From: Algoriphagus aestuarii
GTDB taxonomy: Bacteria > Bacteroidota > Bacteroidia > Cytophagales > Cyclobacteriaceae
DNA: 64,000 bases
Direction: 5' to 3'
Assembly (NCBI GenBank): GCA_017051695.1
Contig: JAFIDK010000002.1
Coordinates: 806,001 to 870,000 of the forward strand
Shown here: in pieces, positions 63,838-64,000 of the stretch
Layout of the letters: the number at the start of each line of letters is the position of its first letter
How positions within the stretch are numbered: position 1 is the stretch's first letter
Notes under the pieces: generated by a model
Told to the model about the DNA's origin: nothing
The model's input: the letters and a program-made list of their open reading frames with translations, nothing else
Databases searched by the model: none
Translations under genes and position numbers: made by a program

Positions 63838-64000
63838 TTATTCCTTCAATCCCATGATGCTCCTGGCTCTAGCCAAATCTTCGGCCGTATCGATGGCTAT
63901 GGCTTGATGCACTGTTTCTACCATCCTGATTTTCAGTCCATTTTCGAGCAACCTAAGCTGTTCCAGCATCTCGATTCTTTCCAAATCCGACTTGGGCATC
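63838..64000 (-). CDS. kdsB: 3-deoxy-manno-octulosonate cytidylyltransferase, C-terminal part
   Basis: The last 54 codons are inside the window; the gene continues past base 64000. The visible C-terminus reads SDLERIEMLEQLRLLENG, then KIRMVETVHQAIAIDTAEDL and ends in ARARSIMGLKE with stop TAA at 63838-63840. LERIEMLEQLRLLENG and IDTAEDLARAR are the conserved KdsB ending. The enzyme activates Kdo with CTP for lipopolysaccharide inner core synthesis. It is on the same strand as, and upstream of, the polysaccharide export genes, with a 346-bp gap. Confidence 0.85.
   Translation of the reverse strand, partial: MPKSDLERIEMLEQLRLLENGLKIRMVETVHQAIAIDTAEDLARARSIMGLKE

Overview
The window looks like a chromosomal segment of a member of the Bacteroidota, most likely a Cytophagales/Cyclobacteriaceae bacterium of the Algoriphagus type. 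This is inferred from the gene families (DUF1080 protein, CarboxypepD_reg-like secreted protein, zinc-less Bacteroidota-style sirtuin, Tat-targeted aminotransferases), the low to medium GC content, AT-rich spacers and short leaders. No rRNA, tRNA, CRISPR array or complete insertion sequence was found.

Region 1 (1-30.1 kb) is a housekeeping and metabolic segment. It starts inside a ligase-associated Lhr-like DEXH helicase and continues with a TrkH/TrkA potassium uptake pair, RmuC with a membrane-anchored alpha/beta hydrolase, an atypical Nramp-family transporter, a neutral zinc metallopeptidase, a DUF1080 protein, an AEC permease, a Tat-exported HisC-like aminotransferase, SixA, TopA, a CarboxypepD_reg-like protein, a CobB-type sirtuin and a DUF5996 protein. 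Then comes a tight four-gene set (serine hydrolase, YfcC-type carrier, aldo/keto reductase, MFS carrier), a secreted two-repeat protein, a second Tat-type aminotransferase with a GNAT gene, an exonuclease/GIY-YIG fusion and a COG2509 flavoprotein.

Region 2 (30.1-32.1 kb) has no convincing gene. It holds an array of repeated hairpin modules with an exact 360-bp period.

Region 3 (32.1-63.5 kb) is a large surface polysaccharide (capsule/O-antigen-like) locus, almost all on the minus strand. Wza-like export lipoprotein and Wzc-like tyrosine kinase genes head it. They are followed by GDP-L-fucose genes (manC, gmd, fcl), UDP-GalNAcA-type genes (tviB/tviC-like), Wzx flippase, an ATP-grasp enzyme, Wzy-like polymerase, glycosyltransferases, an acyltransferase, a CapE/2-epimerase/reductase set for a UDP-N-acetyl-6-deoxy-L-hexosamine, a WbuB-like transferase, a sugar cupin and a Wzi-like outer membrane protein. 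Three initiating phosphoglycosyl transferases and a PglF/PglE/PglC-like set for a 4-amino sugar lie at the distal end, beside a decayed copy of the WecA-like gene that carries a MITE-like insertion. The predicted product is a Wzx/Wzy-type heteropolysaccharide built from L-fucose, an aminouronic acid and 6-deoxy-amino sugars. The window ends in the C-terminus of kdsB (CMP-Kdo synthesis).

The most unusual signals are small repeats inside and around the sugar genes. A 60-bp palindromic element sits in frame inside gmd. A second 26-bp module encoding LSTLxTxVDK is shared in frame by gmd and fcl. A four-helix-bundle gene is flanked by a perfect 14-bp inverted repeat made of the same GTTAATTGTTAA word. 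With the 360-bp hairpin array these are the best candidates for something undescribed.
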